Positions 53,106-62,262 of a stretch of DNA of 64,000 bases are shown here, piece after piece. How positions within the stretch are numbered: position 1 is the stretch's first letter; each line of letters begins with the position of its first letter. Source of the stretch: an uncultured Ruminococcus sp. (GTDB taxonomy: Bacteria > Bacillota > Clostridia > Oscillospirales > Ruminococcaceae); contig CANQJV010000006.1 of assembly GCA_947624295.1 (NCBI GenBank), positions 1 through 64,000 of the forward strand, read 5' to 3'. Under the pieces are notes generated by a model, which saw only the letters and a list, made by a program, of their open reading frames with translations, had not been told where the DNA came from and ran no database searches. The position numbers and the translations under genes are program-made.

Positions 53106-53267
53106 ATGATTGAGAATATTATAATAATTGCGATTGTTGCAGTTATAGTTACGGCGGTTATAATATACCTTGTCCGTGCTAAAAAAAATGGTCAGCATTG
53201 CATAGGCTGTCCCGACTGCAAAAAATGTAATGGTAAATGTCATTGTGATACAAGTGAAAAGAAATAA
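53106..53267 (+). CDS. FeoB-associated Cys-rich membrane protein
   Basis: 53 residues. One membrane helix (about 4-22: I-I-I-I-A-I-V-A-V-I-V-T-A-V) is followed by a Cys-rich tail with H-C-I-G-C-P-D-C-K-K-C-N-G-K-C-H-C. Proteins of this pattern regularly follow feoB in Firmicutes and may hand over or shield iron. It starts 3 bp after the feoB stop and was too short for routine gene calling. Confidence 0.8.
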   Translation: MIENIIIIAIVAVIVTAVIIYLVRAKKNGQHCIGCPDCKKCNGKCHCDTSEKK

Positions 53268-53273
53268 CAAATT

Positions 53274-53302
53274 ACAGGCAGAGAACTTGGTTTTCTGTCT
53301 GT
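53274..53302 (+). terminator. terminator after the feo operon
   Basis: ACAGGCAGAGAA (53274-53285) pairs with TTTTCTGTCTGT (53291-53302) across a 5-nt loop, followed by TTATTTTAT. Confidence 0.75.
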
Positions 53303-53318
53303 TTATTTTATAAAACTG

Positions 53319-53347
53319 TTGCAAATTCACTGAAAATGTGTTATAAT
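53319..53347 (+). promoter_or_regulatory. promoter of the GS-like/ANTAR pair
   Basis: TTGCAA (53319-53324) and TATAAT (53342-53347) with a 17-bp spacer, 32 bp before the start. The leader is short, leaving little room for an ANTAR-type double hairpin. Confidence 0.65.
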
Positions 53348-53379
53348 AAGACAGATTATTTAACTCACGGAGGTTTATA

Positions 53380-54672
53380 ATGAATACTTCTCCTATAGAA
53401 ATACTGAAATTTATCAGGGAAAATGATGTCAAGTTTATAAGGCTTACTTTCTGCGATATTTTCGGGAATCTCAAAAATATAGCGATTATGCCGACTGAAC
53501 TCGAACACGCTTTCGCTTACGGTATACCTTTCGATGCCTCGGAATTTAGTGACAGCAGTTCGGATTTGTTCTTAGTCCCCGATATATCAACTCTTTCCGT
53601 TTTGCCGTGGCGACCTAAATCAGGCAGAGTAGTGCGGTTTTTCTGCGCATTGAAAAATCCTGACGGGACTGATTTTACAGGCGATATACGCACAAATTTA
53701 ATCAATTATATGAACGAACTCCGTATGAACGGCTATTCGTGCGAAATGGGTACACGATGCGAATTTTATCTCTTTGAACTTGACGAAAAAGGTAATCCGA
53801 CTGATATTCCGCACGATAACGGCGGTTATCTTGACGTAGCTCCGCTTGATAAATGCGAAAATGCAAGGCGTGAAATTTGCCTTTCTCTCGAGGAAATGGG
53901 TCTTAAACCAAAAAGTTCCTGTCATAAGCACGGTTCAGGGCAAAATGAAATAGATTTCCACGAAAATGAGCCTGTAACTGCCGCTGATGATATGGTGCAT
54001 TACAAGACTGTCGTCAAATCAATCGCTGCACAATGCGGACTTTTTGCGTCATTTATGCCACGTCCGCTTACTACTGAACACGGCAGTGCATTGATTTTCT
54101 CGATAAGCCTGAAAAAAAATGGCGAACATATTTTCGGGGATACTCCCGAAAACATTCCGTATGAGGGTAAATGCTTTATTTCGGGGATATTGCGCAGAAT
54201 ACGTGAAATTACAGCTTTCCTGAATCCCACGACAAATTCATATAAGCGGTTCGGAATCGGCTATGCTCCGCAGTATGTGAATTACTCGTCACAAAATTGC
54301 TCCGCACTCATCAAAATACCGCATATTGCAGGTACTCCGCCCCGTATCGAAATCCGTTCAGCTGATGCTTCCTGTAACCCATACATAGCTTTCAGACTTA
54401 TTCTCTCTGCGGGCATTGAAGGCATAAAATCGGGCGATTGTTCGCTTTACGACAAAAACAAAGCCGGAGGAAATTCTTGTGAAAAACTCCCCGAAAATTT
54501 CGAAGAAGCCGTATATATTGCCGAAAACAGTGATTTTGTCAGGAATAATCTCCCTGAAAATATTGTTAAAACTCTTATAAATTACTACAAAATGCAAGTC
54601 AATGAATTTAACAAGATACCGCCCGAAAATCAGGATTCATTTGAACACGGCTACTACTTCAAAACGTTATGA
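53380..54672 (+). CDS. glutamine synthetase-like protein with altered active-site residues
   Basis: 430 residues, GlnA type I size. Kept: the beta-grasp start, Glu128 (C-E-F-Y-L-F), G-Q-N-E190-I-D-F, N-P-T-T-N-S-Y-K-R-F and R-I-E-I-R-S-A-D. Changed: the G-S-G-M-H metal motif reads G235-S-A-L-I239, losing the His, and Q-N-R-S reads Q-N-C307-S, losing an Arg of the phosphate/ammonia region. It may be a weak or different ligase, or a sensor for the ANTAR regulator encoded by the overlapping next gene (4-bp ATGA overlap). Normal glutamine synthesis is presumably done by another GS outside the window (inference). Confidence 0.8.
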   Translation: MNTSPIEILKFIRENDVKFIRLTFCDIFGNLKNIAIMPTELEHAFAYGIPFDASEFSDSSSDLFLVPDISTLSVLPWRPKSGRVVRFFCALKNPDGTDFTGDIRTNLINYMNELRMNGYSCEMGTRCEFYLFELDEKGNPTDIPHDNGGYLDVAPLDKCENARREICLSLEEMGLKPKSSCHKHGSGQNEIDFHENEPVTAADDMVHYKTVVKSIAAQCGLFASFMPRPLTTEHGSALIFSISLKKNGEHIFGDTPENIPYEGKCFISGILRRIREITAFLNPTTNSYKRFGIGYAPQYVNYSSQNCSALIKIPHIAGTPPRIEIRSADASCNPYIAFRLILSAGIEGIKSGDCSLYDKNKAGGNSCEKLPENFEEAVYIAENSDFVRNNLPENIVKTLINYYKMQVNEFNKIPPENQDSFEHGYYFKTL

Positions 54673-55220
54673 GCAAGGCTATTATTGTATCACTCCCGTG
54701 CGGAACAGCTGATTTAATTGACAATACAGCTAAAAATGCAGGGTTTTCAACCGTAATTATTTCAGGAGGTAACGAAACTCGCCGTATTATAAGGAATAAT
54801 TTCAACCCCGATTTGATTGTAATAAATACGCCTTTATCCGATGAATTTGGCTATGAACTCGCTGAAGATTGCATTATGGAAACATCTGTTCCTGTAATCT
54901 TAATCTGTTCAGGCGATATTGCTGAGGATATTGCGAACAAACTTTCCGATACGGGTATAACTGTACTCGCAAAGCCTGTAAATCGTGAAATTCTTACAGA
55001 ATATATCCGCCGTGAAAATTTCGCTGAAATCAGGGAATCGGACGAGGTACTCAGCAGAATCGACGATATGAGGCTGATTAACCGTGCAAAAGCTGTCCTT
55101 ATGAAGTACCTGAAATTCACTGAACCGCAGGCACATCGCTATATCGAAAAACAAGCTATGAATAACCGCTGTACAAGGCGTGAATCAGCAGAGAAAATTA
55201 TAAATACATACGAAAAATAG
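54669..55220 (+). CDS. ANTAR-domain response regulator
   Basis: 183 residues. The N-terminal receiver-like domain has D-L-I-V-I-N-T-P at the phospho-acceptor position: the expected Asp is replaced by Asn/Thr context, so phosphorylation is doubtful. The C-terminal ANTAR helices read L-I-N-R-A-K-A-V-L-M-K-Y-L-K-F-T-E-P-Q-A-H-R-Y-I. ANTAR proteins bind paired hairpins in leader RNAs and prevent termination, often for nitrogen genes. It is translationally coupled to the GS-like gene. Confidence 0.85.
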   Translation: MSKAIIVSLPCGTADLIDNTAKNAGFSTVIISGGNETRRIIRNNFNPDLIVINTPLSDEFGYELAEDCIMETSVPVILICSGDIAEDIANKLSDTGITVLAKPVNREILTEYIRRENFAEIRESDEVLSRIDDMRLINRAKAVLMKYLKFTEPQAHRYIEKQAMNNRCTRRESAEKIINTYEK

Positions 55221-55227
55221 GAATTAT

Positions 55228-57921
55228 ATGGAAAATAAATTAAAAGAAAAAGCAAAATATATTGTATCTCAACTTACAATTGACGAAAAATTGTCAATGC
55301 TTACAACTCATCATAAATCAATTGAACGGCTGAATTTGCCTGAATTTAATATCGGTACTGAAATCGCCCGTGGATTTGTCGGACGTTCTCCGCAAAATTA
55401 TTCGACTGTTTTCCCGCAACCTATCGGTCTTGCAGGTACTTTTGATACTGAACTTATGCGGATTATCGGCGAAATTGCAGGCGATGAAACAAGGGCATAT
55501 TACAATGAGGATAATATAAGCTCGTTTTTGTACGGTCCTACAGTTGATATGGAACGTGATTCACGCTGGGGACGTACTGAAGAAGCATACGGTGAGGACG
55601 TTTGCCTTGCTGGTGAAATGACAAGTGCCTATACAACGGGTCTTGTGGGTGACGATGATTTGTACTGCAAAACAATCCCGACTCTGAAACACTTCTGCGC
55701 AAATAATAACGAGGATAACCGTGGGAATTGCAATGCTTATCTCCCTTTGCGCCTGAAATATGAGTACTACTATGCGCCTTTTGTTTACGCAATAAAATAC
55801 GGCAGTGCGAAAAGTGTCATGGCGGCTTACAACAAAATTAACGGCATTCCGGGGTTATGTAATCCTGAACTGAAAAATCTTGATATATGGTTTGCTGTAA
55901 CGGACGGCGGTGCTTTTGCAATGAATATGACTGAACACGGCTATTGCGGAAGTCACTCCGAAACATTCGCTGAAACAATTCACGCAGGTTGCGCAATAAT
56001 GCTTGAATCTGAGGAAATTATTGTAAATGCAGGTAAAAAATCGCTTGAAAAAAATCTTGTAACTGAAAATGAGATTGACGAAACTGTAGAAAATATAATC
56101 TATATGCGCCTGAAACTTGGTAAAAATGACAGCAATTGCAAGTATAATAATATAACAAAATCCGTGCTTGAAAATAAAAAATCAGCTGAAATAAATCTCC
56201 GTTCAGCAAGGGAACAAGTGGTTCTCCTAAAAAACAACGGCATACTTCCGATAAGGGAAAAGCCCCGGAAAATCGCTGTAATCGGGGCATTGGCTGACGA
56301 AAATCTGCGTGACTGGTATACGGGATATTTCCGTAACGCTGTTTCAATAGTTGACGGCATAAAAAACGAGTTTCCCGACAGCGAAATTATATTCAGCAAT
56401 CTCTGGAACGTCACCGCAATAAAAGCTCCCAACGGCAAATATATTTCAGTCCATAGCGACGGTACGATTTCAGCTGATGCCGACGAAATCACTGACAGCG
56501 AACTTTTTGAGTTGCAGACTTGGGGAGGTAATTGCTGTAATCTTTTTTCTGTTAAATATAAAAAATATCTCTCATTTGACGGTAATACGCTGAAACTCGG
56601 CGAAAAACATATATACGGCTGGTTTACTCCCGAAACTTTCAACATATCATATACGGGTAACTACTATATTATTGACGATTACCGCACTCACAAACGACTG
56701 ACCTGCTCCGAAAATGGTGCTGTTTCATTCAGCAGGAATACGCCCGTTCGCCCTGAATCAAAATTTGTTTTGGAATTATCCGATACAAGTAATATCATTG
56801 AATCAATAAAAGAATGTGATTTAACAATATACTGCATCGGCAATCACCCTGTTCAATACGCTAAAGAAACTTGCGACAGGAAAAGTATACAGCTTGATTT
56901 GCAGGATAATATGAATCGTATCAGAACTATGTGCAGAAATCTCATAATGGTACTTGTTTCAAGTTATCCTTGCTGTATAAATGAAGCAGATTTTTCCGCT
57001 GTAATCTACACTACCCATACAGGAGCAACTTTAGGCACTGCAATTGCCGAAACTATCAGCGGTAAAAATAATCCTGCCGGCAGACTTGCTATGACGTGGT
57101 ACAGGTCTGATATGGATTTGCCTGATATAATGGATTACGACATAGAAAAAACAGGTATGACATATATGTATTTCAAAGGCTCTCCGCTTTATCCATTCGG
57201 CTATGGCTTGTCGTACTCCGAATTTAAGTACATAAATCTCGATATCTCGGCTTATTCCGCTGAAGTAACATTGCAGAATATATCTGATACCGACGGTGAT
57301 GAAGTCATACAGCTGTATTTTTCCGTACCTGATTCCGCTGTAAATCGCCCTGTCAGGAAACTTTGTGCATTTTCAAGAGTTCATCTCAATGCAGGTGAAA
57401 AGAAAACAGTCGTTCTTGATATAAAGCCCGATATTCTTATGATTTACGATGTCCGCCGTAACAAGATGATTACAGAAAGCGGAAAATATATCTTTACAGC
57501 AGGAGGTTCGTCCGATAATCTGCCGTTATCTGCTGAATACGAAATATCAGGCGAAAAACTCGGTACTCGTAACTATAAATTTGAGGCGCAGACTTTTGAC
57601 AATGCAGATAATATTGAAATATGCTGGTCAAAAAAATTGAGAAGGCATTATATTTCCGCAAAAGACTGGGAAAATAACGTCATCTACAGCGGAATTGACT
57701 TCAGGCGGAAAAAATACCTGAAATTTACTGCTTCATCTGTAACAGGTACAAATAGTATACATATTTACATAAATGCAAACCACTATGATATACAGCTGGC
57801 TACAAGCGACAGTTATGACGATTTCAGCGAATATACCGTTGAAATTGCTCCTGCTGATACAGATACAGTAGCTTTTACATTGCCATATGATACTTGTTTG
57901 CTTGATATTTCAATTTTATAA
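55228..57921 (+). CDS. glycoside hydrolase family 3 enzyme with inserted beta-trefoil-like domain
   Basis: 897 residues, no signal peptide, so probably cytoplasmic. The GH3 N-domain has G-P-T-V-D-M-E-R-D-S-R-W-G-R, L-K-H-F and the nucleophile Asp in A-V-T-D-G-G-A. The C-domain carries V-L-L-K-N-N-G-I-L-P and P-F-G-Y-G-L-S-Y. An insert at about 390-510 (Y-I-S-V-H-S-D-G, K-Y-L-S-F-D-G, K-R-L-T-C-S-E-N-G) resembles a fascin/beta-trefoil module. A fibronectin III-like domain and a further beta domain close the protein. Beta-glucosidase or beta-xylosidase activity is likely; specificity is open. Confidence 0.88.
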   Translation: MENKLKEKAKYIVSQLTIDEKLSMLTTHHKSIERLNLPEFNIGTEIARGFVGRSPQNYSTVFPQPIGLAGTFDTELMRIIGEIAGDETRAYYNEDNISSFLYGPTVDMERDSRWGRTEEAYGEDVCLAGEMTSAYTTGLVGDDDLYCKTIPTLKHFCANNNEDNRGNCNAYLPLRLKYEYYYAPFVYAIKYGSAKSVMAAYNKINGIPGLCNPELKNLDIWFAVTDGGAFAMNMTEHGYCGSHSETFAETIHAGCAIMLESEEIIVNAGKKSLEKNLVTENEIDETVENIIYMRLKLGKNDSNCKYNNITKSVLENKKSAEINLRSAREQVVLLKNNGILPIREKPRKIAVIGALADENLRDWYTGYFRNAVSIVDGIKNEFPDSEIIFSNLWNVTAIKAPNGKYISVHSDGTISADADEITDSELFELQTWGGNCCNLFSVKYKKYLSFDGNTLKLGEKHIYGWFTPETFNISYTGNYYIIDDYRTHKRLTCSENGAVSFSRNTPVRPESKFVLELSDTSNIIESIKECDLTIYCIGNHPVQYAKETCDRKSIQLDLQDNMNRIRTMCRNLIMVLVSSYPCCINEADFSAVIYTTHTGATLGTAIAETISGKNNPAGRLAMTWYRSDMDLPDIMDYDIEKTGMTYMYFKGSPLYPFGYGLSYSEFKYINLDISAYSAEVTLQNISDTDGDEVIQLYFSVPDSAVNRPVRKLCAFSRVHLNAGEKKTVVLDIKPDILMIYDVRRNKMITESGKYIFTAGGSSDNLPLSAEYEISGEKLGTRNYKFEAQTFDNADNIEICWSKKLRRHYISAKDWENNVIYSGIDFRRKKYLKFTASSVTGTNSIHIYINANHYDIQLATSDSYDDFSEYTVEIAPADTDTVAFTLPYDTCLLDISIL

Positions 57922-57930
57922 CAAATATAA

Positions 57931-57969
57931 CAAAATACCGCATACAGCAATATGCCGTATGCGGTTTTG
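57931..57969. terminator. bidirectional terminator between the GH3 and DUF11 genes
   Basis: CAAAA-TA-CCGCATAC (57931-57945) pairs with GTATGCGGTTTTG (57957-57969) with a 2-nt bulge, between converging genes. Confidence 0.8.
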
Positions 57970-57974
57970 TATTG

Positions 57975-58847
57975 TCAATTCGTGGAAGCTATAGTTCCCG
58001 TAATTACAAGCGTACTTGTACCGGGCTGTATTGCCCATGCTCCTGTAGTTGCATCTTGAGTATAGGTTGCAGCAGGTACTGTTATTTTGCCTTCAAGCGA
58101 CTGGAAATCACCACTTGATGTGCTATAGCTGTAGTCAGTATTGATTGCCCATGATGTGCCGTTGAAAGTTACAGATGATATATTCAGTACAGGATTAAAT
58201 GTATCCTTGAATATTACATCATCTGTTGTAGCAACAGCTTTACTGCCATAATTCTGGATATTGAAAGTATAGGTTATAGTGCCGTTTTCAGGTACTACAG
58301 CCGGGTCAAGCGATTTGCTGATAGCAAGATTTGCATCATCACTGTGATTTACAACTGCTTCAGCTGAAACAGGTGTGATAATTCCATCGCCTGTTATTGT
58401 CGCTGTATTCGTAATTTGTGCATTTTCACCAAGAGGTGCAAACGGATTTGTCCTTACTGTATAGATTACAGAAGCATTGCCGTTAGCAGGAACATTTATT
58501 CCCTCTATTATCAATGGTTCTTCTTCTGAAACAGTCGGGTCTGTCTGCTTTATACCATTCACATAGTAGCTTACAGAATCGGCAATATAATTCAGCGGAA
58601 CCAATCCTGTAGGGAAATCCTCTGTAGTATATTTGCCAAGATTATCGGTAACAGTCAGATTTGTGAAGTCTGTATTACCGCTGTTGATTATATTCACCAC
58701 GTAGGTGACATTGCCATTGCTGTTGTAGCTGTCAGTTGTGGCATTTTTATTTGCGGAAATAACTCCCACAATTTCACCTGTTGTTATATTTGAACCGGTC
58801 ACGTTTCCATTATATGAAAGCGTTGCCTGATTATAAAAAGTCGCCAT
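57975..58847 (-). CDS. DUF11-repeat protein without a signal peptide
   Basis: 290 residues, beta-rich. It begins M-A-T-F-Y-N-Q-A-T-L-S-Y-N-G-N. Two or three DUF11-type repeats are seen, with V-T-Y-V-V-N-I-I-N-S-G-N-T and then I-T-Y-T-F-N-I-Q-N-Y-G-S. No signal peptide, anchor or sorting motif is visible. DUF11 domains are usually extracellular, so export would need another route. A role as a spore-coat or mother-cell-made surface protein is conceivable but unproven. AGGAGG precedes the start. Confidence 0.7.
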   Translation of the reverse strand: MATFYNQATLSYNGNVTGSNITTGEIVGVISANKNATTDSYNSNGNVTYVVNIINSGNTDFTNLTVTDNLGKYTTEDFPTGLVPLNYIADSVSYYVNGIKQTDPTVSEEEPLIIEGINVPANGNASVIYTVRTNPFAPLGENAQITNTATITGDGIITPVSAEAVVNHSDDANLAISKSLDPAVVPENGTITYTFNIQNYGSKAVATTDDVIFKDTFNPVLNISSVTFNGTSWAINTDYSYSTSSGDFQSLEGKITVPAATYTQDATTGAWAIQPGTSTLVITGTIASTN

Positions 58848-58936
58848 AAAAAATCCTCCTTTTTTTGTGCAGTCTGTACACTGCTTTTATATTGTATGCC
58901 AACAGGAATAAATTGGTGAAAATTTTATTATAACTC

Positions 58937-58965
58937 TTGTAATATTGTCCGAAATGTGCTATAAT
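58937..58965 (+). promoter_or_regulatory. promoter upstream of the YfhO-like gene
   Basis: TTGTAA (58937-58942) and TATAAT (58960-58965), 17-bp spacer. The predicted start (about 58972) coincides with an ATG opening a 29-codon reading that ends at 59061. The remaining 5' region up to 59158 shows nothing else. Confidence 0.65.
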
Positions 58966-59158
58966 ATACTTATGGAAACACCGCACAAAGTTCGCCTGAC
59001 AGCATATCCGCTTGAATTTTTCGTCATTTTGCACGAAAACTATTTGTTTGGTATCAGTTAAAATATACTATTTTTATATTTTATACAATTTAACAAAAAA
59101 TTTTATTTCACGTCAATTCTATGCGGTTATTGCCTTATATAAATTTCAGGAGGAAAAA

Positions 59159-61681
59159 ATGAAAAATAAACTGCAACATCCGCAATCTGCAAAAGAAAAA
59201 TATCTCCTTGCCTTTTTACTGGGATTTCTGACACTTCTCATCGCTCTTATACCCGTTATGATTGTCGATAAAGGCTATTTCATCTATTACGGCGACTATA
59301 ACGCTCAACAGATACCTTTCTATAATCTTGCAAATGATACTGTACGTTCAGGGGATTTCGGCTGGAACTGGTTCACGGATTTAGGCTCAGATTTTCTGAC
59401 TTCATACTCGTTTTATTTAATAGGCAGTCCTTTTTTCTGGTTCTCTACTCTCCTGCCCCGTGGACTTGTCACCTATGCTATGCCGTTTCTGCTTGCGCTG
59501 AAACACGGTCTTGCATCGCTTACGGCTTATATTTATATTCGCCGATTCGTCCGCAGTAAAGAAACTTCTCTTATAGGAGCAATGCTCTATGCCTTTTCGG
59601 GATTCCAGATTTTCAACATCTTTTTCAACCACTTTCAGGACGTTACAGCCTTTTTCCCGCTTATGCTGATTGCAATGGAGGAAAATATAAATAATCGCCG
59701 TCGTGGTTGGTTCGGGCTTATTGTTGCGGTTATGGCGACTATAAATTACTATTTCTTTACGGGGCAAGTTGTTTTCCTGATACTATATTTTATTATGCGT
59801 TTACCGTGTACCGATTTCCACGCTACGTGGAAAAAATTCTTTGCTCTGCTTATTGAGGCTGTCCTCGGTACAGCTATGGCAGGATTTATTCTTTTACCCT
59901 CCGCAATGGCTATTCTTGGGAATTACCGTGTAAGCGAACATCTTTTCGGTGAAAATATGGTTTTCTACTACGAAAAATCAAGGGTTCTGCGTATAATACA
60001 AAGTTTCTTCATGTTGCCCGACGTTCCTGCACGCCCGAATCTTTTCAAGAACGACGGTTCAAAATGGTCGTCAATCGGCGGATATTTCCCGTTATTCTCG
60101 ACTTTGGGAATTATCACTTTCATGCGGACAAAGAAAAAACACTGGGCTTTCAGAATATCGCTTTTGTGCATAATCTGCTCATTTATACCGATTCTCAACT
60201 GTATGTTCTATATGTTCAATGCCTCGTATTACGCACGCTGGTTCTATATGCCGATACTTATTTTCGCAATGATGACTGCGCAGACACTCGATGATGAAGA
60301 TGCGGATTTTGTACCTGCAATTGCAATAAATGCGGTTGTTATCCTCGTATTCGCCGCAATATCGCTGATACCTGAGAAAAAAGACGGTGAGCTTGACTGG
60401 TTCTCGTTCCCGAGTGATGTATATTATTTCTGGTTCACAATAGGCGTAACTATGGGATTTTTGTTGTTTGCATCGTATATAATCCATAGAAAAAACAAAG
60501 GTTTGAAATACAAAAATCTCATGGTATACAGTACAGCTGTCGCAAGCCTTATCTGTACGCTTACTACAGTTATCTACGGAGCAACTTCGCCCGAATCTGC
60601 CAAAAAATACATAGATATGGCGATTGACGGTAAAAAAAGCGTTGTTGAGGAAGTCACGGAAGATAATTTTTTCCGTGTCGATATATCCGAAAATCTTGAC
60701 AATTACCCTATGATATGGGGTTTGCCTAATATGAGGGCATTCCAGAGTGTCGTTGAAACTTCAATTATGGAATTTTACGATAAAATAGGCGTTCAGCGTG
60801 ATGTTGCGTCACGCCCTGACATTACTCACTATACATTGCGTGGGCTGTTTTCAGTTAAATATTTTTACCGTGAAAAAGTTGACGGACGTACAATTGACCT
60901 GTTCGAAAGAATGAAGAAACATAGCGGTTCTCTTGAGGAAAAATACGCAAAAGATGATGACGGCGAAATACAGGCGAGACTTACTGATATAAGATATTAT
61001 ATGCCCGGATTTGAATTTGTTTCGGAAAATGAGAATTTCGAAGTCTATGAAAACAAATTATATATTCCTATGGGATTCGCCTATGATACGTATATTTCTG
61101 AGGACGATGCAGAAGAATGCAATGATTTCAGCCGTGAGAAAATGCTGATAAAAACGCTTGTTCTGAACGATGAACAAATTGCTGAATATTCTGATATTTT
61201 AACGAAATCTGACGGAAGTGTAAAAAATATGACAAAATCAGATTACGAAAAAGCCTGCCTCGAAAAGCAAAACAATTGTTCTGATGAATTTACATGGGAT
61301 TCCCACGGTTTTACTTCAAAAATAACACTCGATAAGCCTGAACTCGTATTTTTCAGTGTTCCATACAGCAAAGGCTGGTCAGCTGAAGTCAACGGTGAAC
61401 CGACTAAAATCGAAAAAGTTTCCTACGGATTCATGGCTGTACCCGTTCAGAACGGCGAAAATACAATCACATTCCGCTACAGTACGCCGTACCTCAAAGA
61501 AGGACTGATTATTTCAGTTTCAGCACTCGCCCTGTTTGTTCTGTATATGGTGATATGCCGATTTATCGACAGGAAATCCAAAGTAAACAGATTCTCGCAC
61601 TTCTATGATTACAATTCATGCCATAAAATTACAGCTTCTGAATTATATATCAGAAACTGTCACAAAAATAAGGAGGACTAA
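59159..61681 (+). CDS. YfhO-family polytopic membrane protein
   Basis: About 840 residues with roughly 12-14 membrane segments and a large extracytoplasmic C-terminal domain. Hallmarks: Y-Y-G-D-Y-N-A-Q-Q-I-P-F, W-N-W-F-T-D-L-G-S-D-F, and late P-Y-S-K-G-W-S-A-E-V-N-G. YfhO proteins are GT-C-like and linked to glycosylation of lipoteichoic acid or surface polymers. ATG 59159 with CAGGAGG upstream is chosen. The NUDIX gene follows within 2 bp, suggesting one operon. Confidence 0.85.
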   Translation: MKNKLQHPQSAKEKYLLAFLLGFLTLLIALIPVMIVDKGYFIYYGDYNAQQIPFYNLANDTVRSGDFGWNWFTDLGSDFLTSYSFYLIGSPFFWFSTLLPRGLVTYAMPFLLALKHGLASLTAYIYIRRFVRSKETSLIGAMLYAFSGFQIFNIFFNHFQDVTAFFPLMLIAMEENINNRRRGWFGLIVAVMATINYYFFTGQVVFLILYFIMRLPCTDFHATWKKFFALLIEAVLGTAMAGFILLPSAMAILGNYRVSEHLFGENMVFYYEKSRVLRIIQSFFMLPDVPARPNLFKNDGSKWSSIGGYFPLFSTLGIITFMRTKKKHWAFRISLLCIICSFIPILNCMFYMFNASYYARWFYMPILIFAMMTAQTLDDEDADFVPAIAINAVVILVFAAISLIPEKKDGELDWFSFPSDVYYFWFTIGVTMGFLLFASYIIHRKNKGLKYKNLMVYSTAVASLICTLTTVIYGATSPESAKKYIDMAIDGKKSVVEEVTEDNFFRVDISENLDNYPMIWGLPNMRAFQSVVETSIMEFYDKIGVQRDVASRPDITHYTLRGLFSVKYFYREKVDGRTIDLFERMKKHSGSLEEKYAKDDDGEIQARLTDIRYYMPGFEFVSENENFEVYENKLYIPMGFAYDTYISEDDAEECNDFSREKMLIKTLVLNDEQIAEYSDILTKSDGSVKNMTKSDYEKACLEKQNNCSDEFTWDSHGFTSKITLDKPELVFFSVPYSKGWSAEVNGEPTKIEKVSYGFMAVPVQNGENTITFRYSTPYLKEGLIISVSALALFVLYMVICRFIDRKSKVNRFSHFYDYNSCHKITASELYIRNCHKNKED

Positions 61682-61683
61682 TT

Positions 61684-62220
61684 ATGCATCTTGACGAAAA
61701 AACAATTAACAGTGATGTTATCTATGAGGGAGTAATTTTCACTATAACGCACGATACTGTTGAACTCGAAAACGGTAAAACTGCTATACGTGATGTTCTT
61801 CTTCACCACGGCGGAGTGTGTGTTATTCCCGTGACCGATAACAACGAAATTTTCCTTGTAAAGCAATTCCGTTATCCGTTCCGCACAACAACAAGGGAAG
61901 TCCCTGCCGGTAAACTCGAAAAGGGCGAAAATCACGCTGAATGCGGAAGACGTGAACTTCTTGAGGAAACGGGATGTATTTGTGACGAATATATCTACCT
62001 CGGTGAAATGCTACCGACACCTGCATACAATTCCGAGATAACATATATGTATATGGCGAAAGGTCTGCATTTTGAGAAACAGAACCTTGACCCTGACGAA
62101 TTTCTTGATGTTGAGAAAATACCGCTTGCTGAGGCTGTACAGCTTGTTATGGACGGGAAAATCCGTGATGGTAAAACTCAGATAGCTATACTCAAAACCG
62201 CAAGACTTCTCAATATATGA
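61684..62220 (+). CDS. NUDIX hydrolase, ADP-ribose pyrophosphatase type
   Basis: 178 residues. The Nudix box is complete: G-K-L-E-K-G-E...R-E-L-L-E-E-T-G. V-K-Q-F-R-Y-P and P-A-G-K match the ADP-ribose pyrophosphatase (NudF/YqkG) group. It hydrolyses ADP-ribose or similar nucleoside diphosphates. AAGGAGG lies within the end of the preceding gene. Confidence 0.9.
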   Translation: MHLDEKTINSDVIYEGVIFTITHDTVELENGKTAIRDVLLHHGGVCVIPVTDNNEIFLVKQFRYPFRTTTREVPAGKLEKGENHAECGRRELLEETGCICDEYIYLGEMLPTPAYNSEITYMYMAKGLHFEKQNLDPDEFLDVEKIPLAEAVQLVMDGKIRDGKTQIAILKTARLLNI

Positions 62221-62229
62221 AAAATCAAC

Positions 62230-62259
62230 AAAAAGCCCTGCAATAAGCAGGACTTTTTG
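62230..62259. terminator. bidirectional terminator after the NUDIX and spoVG genes
   Basis: CCTGC/GCAGG stem with an AATAA loop, flanked by AAAAAG and CTTTTT. On the plus strand it ends the NUDIX gene. On the minus strand it would end the spoVG transcript after repeat copy 2. Confidence 0.8.
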
Positions 62260-62262
62260 TAT

